This document shows, in pieces, positions 6,228 to 13,547 of a stretch of 15,899 bases of DNA. Position 1 is the stretch's first letter; every line of letters begins with the position of its first letter. The notes under the pieces were generated by a model. It was not told where the DNA came from. It saw only the letters and a list, made by a program, of their open reading frames with translations, and did no database searches. Origin of the DNA: an uncultured Lachnospiraceae bacterium (GTDB taxonomy: Bacteria > Bacillota > Clostridia > Lachnospirales > Lachnospiraceae); contig CABUZU010000041.1 in NCBI GenBank assembly GCA_902496125.1, positions 1-15,899 on the forward strand, read 5' to 3'. Made by a program: the position numbers and the translations under genes.

Positions 6228-7160
6228 ATGGCAAAGATTTATAAAGGAACATTAGGATTAATTGGTAATACTCCATTAGTAGAGGTAGTAAACATTGAAA
6301 AAGAATTAGGCCTAGAAGCGACCGTTCTTGTAAAACTTGAATACTTTAACCCAGCAGGTAGTGTAAAGGATAGAATTGCAAAGGCAATGATTGAAGATGC
6401 TGAAAGCAAGGGCTTATTAAAAGAAGGCTCAGTAATCATTGAACCAACTTCTGGTAATACCGGTATTGGACTTGCATCCATTGCAGCTGTTAAAGGATAT
6501 CGTTTGATTCTTACCATGCCAGAAACTATGAGTGTTGAAAGAAGAAACATCTTAAAGGCATATGGTGCAGAACTAGTACTTACAGAAGGCTCTAAGGGAA
6601 TGAAAGGTGCAATTGCTAAAGCAGAAGAACTTGCAAAAGAAATCGAAGGAAGTTATATTCCAGGACAATTTGTAAATCCAGCAAACCCAGAAATTCATAA
6701 AGCAACTACTGGTCCAGAAATTTGGAATGATACAGATGGAGCTGTAGACATCTTTGTAGCAGGCGTTGGTACAGGTGGAACTTTAACAGGTACAGGAGAG
6801 TACTTGAAATCTCAGAAGCCAGATGTTAAAATAGTAGCTGTTGAACCAGCAACTTCTCCAGTACTATCAACAGGTAAAGGTGGTCCTCATAAGATTCAGG
6901 GTATTGGTGCAGGATTCGTACCAGAAGTTTTAAATACTAAGGTATATGATGAAATCATCACAGTTGAAAATGAAGATGCATTTACAGTAGGCAAATTAAT
7001 TGCTAAGAAAGAAGGCGTATTAGTAGGTATTTCTTCTGGCGCAGCACTTAAGGCAGCAATTGATTTAGCTAAGAGACCTGAAAATAAAGGAAAAACAATC
7101 GTTGCATTGCTTCCAGATACTGGAGACAGATATTATTCAACCCCATTGTTTGCAGAATAA
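6228..7160 (+). CDS. cysK: Cysteine synthase (O-acetylserine sulfhydrylase)
   Basis: This cytoplasmic PLP enzyme makes L-cysteine from O-acetyl-L-serine and sulfide. It has 310 residues, the normal CysK length. The PLP-binding lysine is Lys47 in NPAGSVKDR (41-49). The substrate loop TSGNTG spans 74-79, and the PLP phosphate loop reads GVGTGGTLTGTG. The C-terminus has SSGAALKAA and the typical LPDTGDRYYST. Nothing suggests a cystathionine beta-synthase: there are no CBS domains and the length is short. No serine acetyltransferase gene (cysE) is nearby, so the acetylserine must be supplied from elsewhere. The gene shares a promoter with the metY-like gene 30 bases downstream. Confidence 0.96.
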   Translation: MAKIYKGTLGLIGNTPLVEVVNIEKELGLEATVLVKLEYFNPAGSVKDRIAKAMIEDAESKGLLKEGSVIIEPTSGNTGIGLASIAAVKGYRLILTMPETMSVERRNILKAYGAELVLTEGSKGMKGAIAKAEELAKEIEGSYIPGQFVNPANPEIHKATTGPEIWNDTDGAVDIFVAGVGTGGTLTGTGEYLKSQKPDVKIVAVEPATSPVLSTGKGGPHKIQGIGAGFVPEVLNTKVYDEIITVENEDAFTVGKLIAKKEGVLVGISSGAALKAAIDLAKRPENKGKTIVALLPDTGDRYYSTPLFAE

Positions 7161-7190
7161 AAAATACAAAGAATAAGGAGAATTAATACT

Positions 7191-8501
7191 ATGGGTAAAA
7201 TTTCAAGAAAAGATAGAAAGCTTAAATTCGAAACATTACAATTACATGTAGGACAGGAAAATCCAGATCCAGCATCTGATGCAAGAGCAGTTCCAATTTA
7301 TCAGACAACTTCCTACGTATTTAAAAACTCACAGCATGCAGCTGACCGTTTTGGTCTTGCTGATGCAGGTAACATTTATGGAAGACTTACAAACTCTACT
7401 CAGGGTGTATTTGAAGACCGTATTGCAGCATTAGAAGGTGGTGTTGCAGGTCTTGCAGTAGCATCTGGTGCAGCTGCTATTGCTTATACAATTCAGGCAT
7501 TAGCAAAAGCTGGTGAACATATCGTGGCTCAGAAGACCATTTATGGTGGAACTTCAAACTTATTAGGACATACTTTTAAATTATATGGTATTGATACAAC
7601 ATTCGTAGATGCTCATAACTTAGAAGAAGTAGAAGGAGCTATTAAAGAAAATACCAAAGCAATTTACTTAGAAACTTTAGGAAATCCAAACTCTGATATT
7701 CCAGATATTGATGCAATTGCAGCAATTGCTCATAAACATGGACTTCCTGTAGTAGTAGACAATACATTTGGTACACCTTATTTAATTCGTCCAATCGAAC
7801 ATGGTGCTGATATTGTTGTTCATTCTGCTACTAAATTCATCGGTGGACACGGTACTTCTTTAGGTGGTGTTGTCGTAGATGGTGGTACATTTGATTGGGC
7901 TAAGAGTGGAAGATATCCTTGGATTTCTGAACCAAACCCATCTTATCATGGTGTAAAATTCACAGAAGCAGCAGGACCAGCAGCATTTGTAACCTATATT
8001 AGAGCTATTTTACTTCGTGACACTGGAGCAGCAATTTCTCCTTTCAATGCATTTATTCTATTACAGGGAACAGAAACTTTATCCTTAAGAATTGAACGTC
8101 ACAATGAAAATACTAAAAAAGTTGTTGAATATCTAGCAAACCATCCATTAGTGGAAAGTGTAAATCATCCATCTTTGCCAGATCATCCAGACCATGAATT
8201 ATACAAGAAATATTTCCCTAATGGTGGTGCTAGTATTTTTACCTTCAATATTAAAGGTGGAGTAAAAGAAGCTCATACATTTATTGACAATCTTGAATTA
8301 TTCTCATTATTAGCAAATGTAGCGGATGTAAAATCATTAGTAATTCATCCAGCAACAACTACTCATAGTCAGTGCACAGAAGAAGAATTATTAGACCAAG
8401 GAATTAAGCCTAATACCATTCGTTTATCTATTGGTACAGAAAATATTGATGATATTTTACAGGATTTAGAAGAAGCTTTTAAAGTAGTAGCTGAATTATA
8501 A
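7191..8501 (+). CDS. metY: O-acetylhomoserine sulfhydrylase (MetY-like)
   Basis: This PLP enzyme of the Cys/Met metabolism family would convert O-acetylhomoserine and sulfide to homocysteine, the methionine precursor. It has 436 residues. The PLP lysine is Lys215 in SATKFIGGHG, and Asp190 in VVVDNTFGTPYL would hold the pyridine nitrogen. Other family blocks are FETLQLHVGQ, YQTTSYVF, YGRLTNST and HPATTTHSQ. The length, and the insert around WISEPNPSYHG, favour O-acetylhomoserine sulfhydrylase over cystathionine gamma-synthase or gamma-lyase, which are usually about 380-400 residues. Substrate choice still needs biochemistry. AAGGAG (7175-7180) is 10 bases before the ATG. It is the second gene of the unit and is followed by a terminator. 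Confidence 0.93.
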   Translation: MGKISRKDRKLKFETLQLHVGQENPDPASDARAVPIYQTTSYVFKNSQHAADRFGLADAGNIYGRLTNSTQGVFEDRIAALEGGVAGLAVASGAAAIAYTIQALAKAGEHIVAQKTIYGGTSNLLGHTFKLYGIDTTFVDAHNLEEVEGAIKENTKAIYLETLGNPNSDIPDIDAIAAIAHKHGLPVVVDNTFGTPYLIRPIEHGADIVVHSATKFIGGHGTSLGGVVVDGGTFDWAKSGRYPWISEPNPSYHGVKFTEAAGPAAFVTYIRAILLRDTGAAISPFNAFILLQGTETLSLRIERHNENTKKVVEYLANHPLVESVNHPSLPDHPDHELYKKYFPNGGASIFTFNIKGGVKEAHTFIDNLELFSLLANVADVKSLVIHPATTTHSQCTEEELLDQGIKPNTIRLSIGTENIDDILQDLEEAFKVVAEL

Positions 8502-8517
8502 GAATATTAGAAAAATG

Positions 8518-8549
8518 GGACTGTGTAAAGTTTTACACAGTCCTTTTTT
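8518..8549 (+). terminator. Intrinsic terminator of the cysK-metY unit
   Basis: GGACTGTGTAA (8518-8528) pairs perfectly over 11 bp with TTACACAGTCC (8533-8543) across a 4-base loop. Six T follow (8544-8549). Confidence 0.95.
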
Positions 8550-8554
8550 GTTAC

Positions 8555-8578
8555 ACTTGTGATTCGTACAAACTTGTG
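8555..8578 (+). repeat. Direct repeat upstream of the REC/HD-GYP/GGDEF gene
   Basis: ACTTGTG occurs at 8555-8561 and 8572-8578, a period of 17 bases. Each copy forms part of a small palindrome: CACTTGTG (8554-8561) and ACAAACTTGT (8568-8577). The repeats lie just upstream of the -10 element and could be regulator contacts. I do not recognise the motif. Confidence 0.35.
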
Positions 8579-8596
8579 GTAAACTATAAATATTAC

Positions 8597-8605
8597 TGGT
8601 ATAAT
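8597..8605 (+). promoter_or_regulatory. Extended -10 promoter of the c-di-GMP gene
   Basis: TGGTATAAT combines a perfect TATAAT (8600-8605) with the TGn extension. No -35 matches at the best spacing: TTGTGG (8574-8579) would need 20 bases. The extended -10 could compensate, or an activator could bind the repeats upstream. Confidence 0.7.
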
Positions 8606-8610
8606 GATTA

Positions 8611-8616
8611 CGAGGT
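8611..8616 (+). promoter_or_regulatory. Ribosome site at the extreme 5' end of a short leader
   Basis: CGAGGT is the only Shine-Dalgarno-like sequence before the ATG at 8629. It is 12 bases away, longer than usual, and coincides with the predicted transcription start (about 8611-8613). Translation may therefore start weakly from a leader of only about 17 bases. Confidence 0.4.
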
Positions 8617-8628
8617 TATAAAGAATTT

Positions 8629-10665
8629 ATGAGTAAAAAAAGACAAAAGAGAAGAAAAATCTTAATTGTAGATGATTCTGAGATGAATCGTTCGATTTTA
8701 GTAGATATATTAGGAGAAGAATATGATATTATAGAGGCAGTAGATGGAACAGAGGCAGTGGCGTTACTTCAGAAATTAGATACAGGAATCGACCTTGTTT
8801 TACTAGATATTGTAATGCCTAATATGGATGGATTTGAGGTTTTAGCAATGATGAATAAATACCATTGGATTGATGATATCCCAGTCATCATGATATCATC
8901 AGAAATTGCACCCTCAGTTGTAGAAAGAGCGTATGAGTTAGGAGTAACTGATTTCATCAATCGCCCCTTTGATGAATTGATTGTTCATAGAAGAGTAAAT
9001 AATACAATTGTACTTTATGCAAAACAAAAGAAACTAATTGGAATGGTAGTGGACCAGATTTTTGAAAAGCAAAAGAGCAATGATTTAATGGTTAGTATCT
9101 TAAGTCATATTGTAGAATTTCGTAATGGAGAGAGTGGACTTCATGTATTACATATTCGTACAATTACAGAAATTTTATTAAAGAATTTAATAAAGAAGAC
9201 AGACCAATATCATTTAAAGAGAAGTGATATTGATTTAATTGGAACGGCTTCTGCCCTTCATGATATTGGAAAAATTGCAATTCCAAGTCGAATTATTAAT
9301 AAACCAGGAATACTTACAAAAGAAGAGTTTGAAGTCATGAAGACTCATTCTAAAATTGGAGCTCAGATGTTAGAAGAAATTCCATTTCATCAGGATGAAG
9401 AATTAATAAAAGTCGCTTATCAGATTTGTAGATGGCACCATGAACGATATGATGGGAAGGGATATCCTGATGGATTAAAAGGAGATGAGATTCCAATTTC
9501 TGCACAGGTTGTATCGTTAGCCGATGTTTATGATGCACTGACTAATGAACGTGTCTATAAGGCTGCTTTTTCTCATGAAGAGGCAATTAAAATGATTGTC
9601 AACGGAGAATGTGGAACATTTAATCCATTATTGCTTGAATGCTTTCTTGAGATGGCAGATGAAATTCAAAAAGAATTACAGACGAATTCTCTTAATCGTG
9701 ATAGCAAGAAAAATATGAAAAAAGTAGCAGAAGAATTAGTTCGTCACGATGAATTAACAGCCTCTGAGAGAACTTTACATTTACTTGAATATGAAAGAAC
9801 AAAATATAAGTTCTTTGCTTCCATGTCTAATGAAATCCAATTTGAATATAATCGTTTTCCAGAGATGATTACCATTTCTGAATGGGGCGTAGAAGCATTA
9901 GGGCTTAGCGAGATTACAATGGAACCCACAAATAATAAGAAATTTTTAAATATTTTAGGCGTAGATAATTTAGCCAATATTAAAGCAAAAGTTGATAAAG
10001 CTACTTATGAGAAACCTGTATTTCAGTATGATTGTCAGTTAAATATTGACGGAAATAAGCGCTGGTCTCGCATTATTTGTCAGGTTATGTGGTCTGTAGA
10101 GGAGGAAGAGTATACCGATTTAATCGGTAAAGTTGTAGATGTTCAGGAAGAAAAAACTTATATTGATGATTTACAACGAAAAGCTTCTTATGATGCATTG
10201 ACAGGACTGTTAAATCAAGCACAGGCGAAAAAACGTGTGCTTGATTTATTAAAAGATAATAAGGATAAAGAATATGCATTTGTTATTTTTGATTTAGATT
10301 ATTTTAAAAATGCAAATGACAATTATGGTCATATTTTTGGCAATCATGTATTAGAATATATAGGACAAAAACTAACCGGAACAATTCGTAGTAGTGATAT
10401 CGCAGCAAGAATTGGTGGTGATGAGTTTATGGTCTTTTTAGAAGCAAATGGAAACATTGAACCAGCTGTAGAGAGAATTTTTTTGGCAATTACAGGATCA
10501 TTTGAACAATTTAAAATATCTATCAGTATGGGCATTGCAAAGACAAAAGATGTCGGCAGAGATTATAATGAATTGTTTGCAAAAGCAGACGAAGCACTCT
10601 ATATGGCGAAGCGAACAGGTAGGTCTAAAATCTGTTTTTTTAATGAAGCAAAAGAAGAAGATTGA
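8629..10665 (+). CDS. Response regulator with HD-GYP, PAS-like and GGDEF domains (c-di-GMP metabolism)
   Basis: The protein has 678 residues and no membrane segment, so it should be cytoplasmic. The REC domain (about 9-130) has the acidic pair Asp15/Asp16 and phospho-acceptor Asp60 in LLDIVMP. The usual Lys before Pro is Arg112 (NRPF). The HD-GYP domain (about 150-345) keeps the metal ligands: His211-Asp212 in ALHDIGK, His240, His270-His271 and Asp299, with GYP at 278-280. It should hydrolyse cyclic-di-GMP. A PAS-like segment follows (about 395-510, ending VVDVQEEK). The GGDEF domain (about 518-670) has GGDEF at 596-600. An RxxD inhibitory site (RSSD, 587-590) lies five residues upstream, so it should be an active, feedback-controlled diguanylate cyclase. 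No histidine kinase is adjacent, so the phosphodonor is unknown. The gene is transcribed alone. Confidence 0.92.
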   Translation: MSKKRQKRRKILIVDDSEMNRSILVDILGEEYDIIEAVDGTEAVALLQKLDTGIDLVLLDIVMPNMDGFEVLAMMNKYHWIDDIPVIMISSEIAPSVVERAYELGVTDFINRPFDELIVHRRVNNTIVLYAKQKKLIGMVVDQIFEKQKSNDLMVSILSHIVEFRNGESGLHVLHIRTITEILLKNLIKKTDQYHLKRSDIDLIGTASALHDIGKIAIPSRIINKPGILTKEEFEVMKTHSKIGAQMLEEIPFHQDEELIKVAYQICRWHHERYDGKGYPDGLKGDEIPISAQVVSLADVYDALTNERVYKAAFSHEEAIKMIVNGECGTFNPLLLECFLEMADEIQKELQTNSLNRDSKKNMKKVAEELVRHDELTASERTLHLLEYERTKYKFFASMSNEIQFEYNRFPEMITISEWGVEALGLSEITMEPTNNKKFLNILGVDNLANIKAKVDKATYEKPVFQYDCQLNIDGNKRWSRIICQVMWSVEEEEYTDLIGKVVDVQEEKTYIDDLQRKASYDALTGLLNQAQAKKRVLDLLKDNKDKEYAFVIFDLDYFKNANDNYGHIFGNHVLEYIGQKLTGTIRSSDIAARIGGDEFMVFLEANGNIEPAVERIFLAITGSFEQFKISISMGIAKTKDVGRDYNELFAKADEALYMAKRTGRSKICFFNEAKEED

Positions 10666-10683
10666 AAAAATCTTCTTTTTTTT
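10655..10683 (+). terminator. Intrinsic terminator overlapping the stop codon
   Basis: AAGAAGATT (10655-10663) pairs with AATCTTCTT (10669-10677) across a 5-base loop, and T continues to 10683. The left arm encodes the last residues of the upstream gene, and the stop codon (10663-10665) is at the loop. The acpP promoter begins two bases later. Confidence 0.85.
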
Positions 10684-10684
10684 A

Positions 10685-10712
10685 TTGACAAATAGTTTTA
10701 ATGTGATATAAT
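10685..10712 (+). promoter_or_regulatory. Promoter of the fatty acid synthesis operon
   Basis: A consensus -35 TTGACA (10685-10690) and a perfect TATAAT (10707-10712) are 16 bases apart, with a TGa extension before the -10. This is the strongest promoter-like sequence in the window. It fits high expression of acyl carrier protein. Confidence 0.92.
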
Positions 10713-10724
10713 TTGAAAATCAAA
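10712..10724 (+). promoter_or_regulatory. FabT-like operator at the acpP promoter
   Basis: TTTGA (10712-10716) and TCAAA (10720-10724) are perfect inverted arms around a 3-base centre. FabT, a MarR-family repressor of fatty acid genes in streptococci and relatives, binds TTTGA-N3-TCAAA-type palindromes. The site touches the last base of the -10 and covers the transcription start, as expected for a repressor. There is no FapR-type TTAGTACC palindrome. The assignment is by motif resemblance only. Confidence 0.5.
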
Positions 10725-10757
10725 ATATTTTAAAACAAAACAAAGGAGATAAAAATC

Positions 10758-10982
10758 ATGTTAGAAAGAATTAAAGAAATTGTAGCAGAAAATTTAGGAG
10801 CAGAAGTAGAAAAATTAACAAGTGAAACTTCTTTTAAAGAAGATTTAGGTGCTGATTCATTAGACTTAATGGAAATGGTTATGGCTTTAGAAGATGAATA
10901 CAGTGTTGAAATTCCTACAGAAGATTTAGAACAGATTGAAACCATTGGCGATGTAGTAGCTTATATCGAAAAATTAAAATAG
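10758..10982 (+). CDS. acpP: Acyl carrier protein
   Basis: This small acidic cytoplasmic protein carries the growing acyl chain on a 4'-phosphopantetheine arm. It has 74 residues, and the arm attaches to Ser34 in the invariant GADSLDLMEM. The remainder matches the family, including FKEDLG and EIPTEDLEQIETIGD. AAAGGAGA (10742-10749) is 8 bases before the ATG. It is the first gene of the fab operon, and its stop codon overlaps the ribosome site of fabK. Confidence 0.98.
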   Translation: MLERIKEIVAENLGAEVEKLTSETSFKEDLGADSLDLMEMVMALEDEYSVEIPTEDLEQIETIGDVVAYIEKLK

Positions 10983-10992
10983 GAGAGCATAC

Positions 10993-11919
10993 ATGCAAAC
11001 AGAAATCACGAAGTTACTTGGAATCAAGTATCCGATTATCCAAGGCGGTATGGCTTGGGTAGCGGAATATCATCTTGCAAGTGCAGTATCCAATGCAGGT
11101 GGTCTTGGAATCATTGGAGCTGCGAATGCACCAGCGGATTGGGTAAGAGAACAGATTCAAAAAGCTAAGACTCTAACAGATAAACCATTTGGTGTCAATA
11201 TTATGTTGATGAGTCCTTATGCAGATGAAGTGGCAAAGGTTGTAGTAGAAGAGAAGGTAAGTGTGGTTACAACAGGTGCAGGAAGCCCAGAAAAATATAT
11301 GAAGATGTGGAAGGAAGCGGGAATTAAAGTAATTCCTGTTATCGCTTCGGTAGCATTAGCAAGACGAATGGAAAAATGTGGAGCAGATGCAGTTATAGCA
11401 GAAGGTTGCGAATCTGGTGGACATATTGGAGAAAGTACTACAATGACTTTAGTACCTCAAGTAGTGGATGCATTATCGATTCCAGTAATTGCAGCAGGTG
11501 GAATTGCCGATGGCAGAGGAATTGCAGCAGCATTTATGCTTGGTGCAAAGGCTGTACAGATGGGAACTGGTTTTATTGTAACAAAAGAATCACAGGTACA
11601 TGAAAATTATAAAAATGCGATTCTTAAAGCGAAGGATATCGATACGAAGGTAACAGGCCGTTCGACTGGACATCCGGTTAGAGTAATTCGTAATCAGATG
11701 ACGAAAGAATATATGAAAAGAGAAGCAGAAGGTGCTTCGTTTGAAGAACTAGAAAACATGACCTTAGGTGGGCTTAGAAAAGCAGTAGTAGAAGGCGATG
11801 TGAAATTTGGTAGTATTATGGCTGGTCAGAGTGCTGGCATGGTAAAAGAGATGACTACCTGTAAAGATTATATCGAGAGATTGTTAAAGGAAACAAAGGA
11901 GTTATTAAACGATGAGTAA
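10993..11919 (+). CDS. fabK: Enoyl-ACP reductase II, flavin-dependent
   Basis: FabK carries out the last step of each elongation cycle, reducing trans-2-enoyl-ACP with NAD(P)H through bound FMN. It has 308 residues and a TIM-barrel fold of the nitronate monooxygenase type. The N-terminus IKYPIIQGGMAWVAEYHLAS is typical. The catalytic histidine is His144 in ESGGHIGE, the same number as in Streptococcus pneumoniae FabK. The FMN phosphate region is AAGGIADGRGIAAAFMLGA, followed by VQMGTGF. Its position in a fab operon separates it from related monooxygenases. FabK is unrelated to FabI, and organisms that rely on it are usually insensitive to triclosan (family knowledge). It overlaps fabD by 8 bases. 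Confidence 0.96.
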   Translation: MQTEITKLLGIKYPIIQGGMAWVAEYHLASAVSNAGGLGIIGAANAPADWVREQIQKAKTLTDKPFGVNIMLMSPYADEVAKVVVEEKVSVVTTGAGSPEKYMKMWKEAGIKVIPVIASVALARRMEKCGADAVIAEGCESGGHIGESTTMTLVPQVVDALSIPVIAAGGIADGRGIAAAFMLGAKAVQMGTGFIVTKESQVHENYKNAILKAKDIDTKVTGRSTGHPVRVIRNQMTKEYMKREAEGASFEELENMTLGGLRKAVVEGDVKFGSIMAGQSAGMVKEMTTCKDYIERLLKETKELLNDE

Positions 11920-12832
11920 AATAGCCTTTATCTTTCCAGGTCAAGGAGCACAAAAGGTTGGCATGGGCAAAGACTTTTATGAAACTTATAAAGAAGCAAG
12001 AGAAGTATTTGACCGTGCAAGCAATGCATTAAATATGGATGTGAGAGCTCTTTGTTTTGAAGAAAATGATCAGTTAAATTTAACAGAGTATACACAGATT
12101 GCACTTTTTACAACTTCTCTTGCAATGGAAAGTGTTGTAGAGAGTAAGGGAATTATTCCATCGATTGTAGCAGGACTTAGCCTTGGTGAATATTGTGCAA
12201 TTAAAGTAGCAGGTGGTCTTAGTTTAGAAGATGGAGCATTTGTTGTAAGAAATCGTGGTATTTTAATGGAAGAAGCGGTTCCGGCAGGCGTTGGTAGTAT
12301 GGCAGCAGTATTAGGTCTTGATGCAAATAAGATTCATGAAGTCATAAAGGATTTAGAAGGCGTAAGCATTGCAAATTATAATTGCCCAGGACAGACTGTT
12401 ATTACTGGTTTAAAAGAAGCAGTAGAAGAAGCTAGTTTAAAGTTAAAAGAAGTAGGAGCAAGAAGAGTTGTACCGTTACAAGTAAGCGGACCGTTCCATT
12501 CTTCTCTATTACAAGAAGCTGGTAGAAAATTAGCAGATATTTTAAATCAGGTAACGTTATCGGATTTAAAAATTCCTTATGTAACCAATGTAACTGCAAA
12601 AAATGTGACAAGTGCAGCACAAATGAAAGAACTACTACCACAGCAAGTTTATAGTAGTGTGAAATGGCAGCAAAGCGTAGAGCAAATGATTTCAGGTGGT
12701 GTAGATACTTTTATTGAAATTGGACCTGGCAAGACATTAACTGGATTTATTAAAAAAATTAATAAAGAGGTAAAAAGTTATAATATTCAAACGGTTGAAG
12801 ACTTAGAAAAGGTGGTTTTAAATGTTAGATAA
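11912..12832 (+). CDS. fabD: Malonyl-CoA:ACP transacylase
   Basis: FabD moves malonyl from CoA to acyl carrier protein, supplying the two-carbon donor for elongation. It has 306 residues. The N-terminal FPGQGAQ motif (9-14) is present. The nucleophile is Ser90 in GLSLGEY, Arg115 would bind the malonyl carboxylate, and His196 in SGPFHSSLL completes the catalytic pair. EIGPGKTLTGFIK near the C-terminus is also typical. AAAGGAG (11895-11901) is 10 bases before the ATG, inside fabK. The gene overlaps fabK by 8 bases and fabG by 11, so translation is probably coupled. Confidence 0.97.
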   Translation: MSKIAFIFPGQGAQKVGMGKDFYETYKEAREVFDRASNALNMDVRALCFEENDQLNLTEYTQIALFTTSLAMESVVESKGIIPSIVAGLSLGEYCAIKVAGGLSLEDGAFVVRNRGILMEEAVPAGVGSMAAVLGLDANKIHEVIKDLEGVSIANYNCPGQTVITGLKEAVEEASLKLKEVGARRVVPLQVSGPFHSSLLQEAGRKLADILNQVTLSDLKIPYVTNVTAKNVTSAAQMKELLPQQVYSSVKWQQSVEQMISGGVDTFIEIGPGKTLTGFIKKINKEVKSYNIQTVEDLEKVVLNVR

Positions 12833-13547
12833 AAAGATAGCAGTTGTAACAGGAGCATCTCGTGGAATTGGAAAAGCCATCGCACTAGAACTTGCAAAAA
12901 GAGGGTGTTTTGTTGTGATTAATTACAATGGCAATGAAGCATTAGCAAATGAGGTAAAAGAAGAAATTGTAAATGCACAAACTTATCAATGCAATATTTC
13001 AGACTTTGAAGCTTGTGGCAAGTTCTTTAAAGAAATTATCAAAGAATATGGAAGAATTGATATTTTAGTAAACAATGCAGGCATTACAAAAGATGGTCTA
13101 TTAATGCGTATGAGTGAAGCTGATTTTGACAAGGTTTTAGATGTGAATTTAAAAGGTACATTTAATTGTATTCGTCAGGTTCTAAGACCAATGTTAAAGC
13201 AAAAGAGTGGAAGAATCATCAATATGTCATCGGTAGTAGGTTTATATGGCAATGTGGGGCAAGCAAATTATGCGGCTTCGAAGGCAGGAGTTATTGGACT
13301 TACGAAAGCAACGGCAAAAGAAGTGGCTTCTCGTGGAATTACAGTAAATGCGATTGCACCAGGATTTATTGAAACAGATATGACTGCTGTCTTATCAGAA
13401 GAAGTAAAAGAAACGATGTTAAATCAAATTCCTATGAAATGTTTTGGTAAACCAGAGGATGTTGCAAAAGCCGTAGGATTTTTAGCATCCGAAGATGCAA
13501 GATATATTACAGGACAAGTGCTAAGCGTAGATGGAGGTTTTGTATGA
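12822..13547 (+). CDS. fabG: 3-oxoacyl-ACP reductase
   Basis: FabG reduces 3-ketoacyl-ACP to 3-hydroxyacyl-ACP with NADPH. It is a short-chain dehydrogenase of 241 residues. The cofactor motif TGASRGIG is at 10-17 and NNAG at 84-87. The catalytic set Asn109, Ser137, Tyr150 and Lys154 (YAASK) is complete. The C-terminal YITGQVLSVDGGFV is the FabG signature. The ribosome site AAAAGGTGG (12807-12815) lies inside fabD. The TGA stop overlaps the fabF start as ATGA, a 4-base overlap typical of coupled genes. Confidence 0.97.
   Translation: MLDKKIAVVTGASRGIGKAIALELAKRGCFVVINYNGNEALANEVKEEIVNAQTYQCNISDFEACGKFFKEIIKEYGRIDILVNNAGITKDGLLMRMSEADFDKVLDVNLKGTFNCIRQVLRPMLKQKSGRIINMSSVVGLYGNVGQANYAASKAGVIGLTKATAKEVASRGITVNAIAPGFIETDMTAVLSEEVKETMLNQIPMKCFGKPEDVAKAVGFLASEDARYITGQVLSVDGGFV

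Noticed and set aside
6239..6550. 103-codon open frame on the minus strand
   Set aside because: It is a shadow of cysK, with no promoter, ribosome site or recognisable motif.
10685..10757. FapR operator at the acpP promoter
   Set aside because: FapR sites resemble TTAGTACC-type palindromes. Nothing like that occurs here; the palindrome present matches the FabT type.
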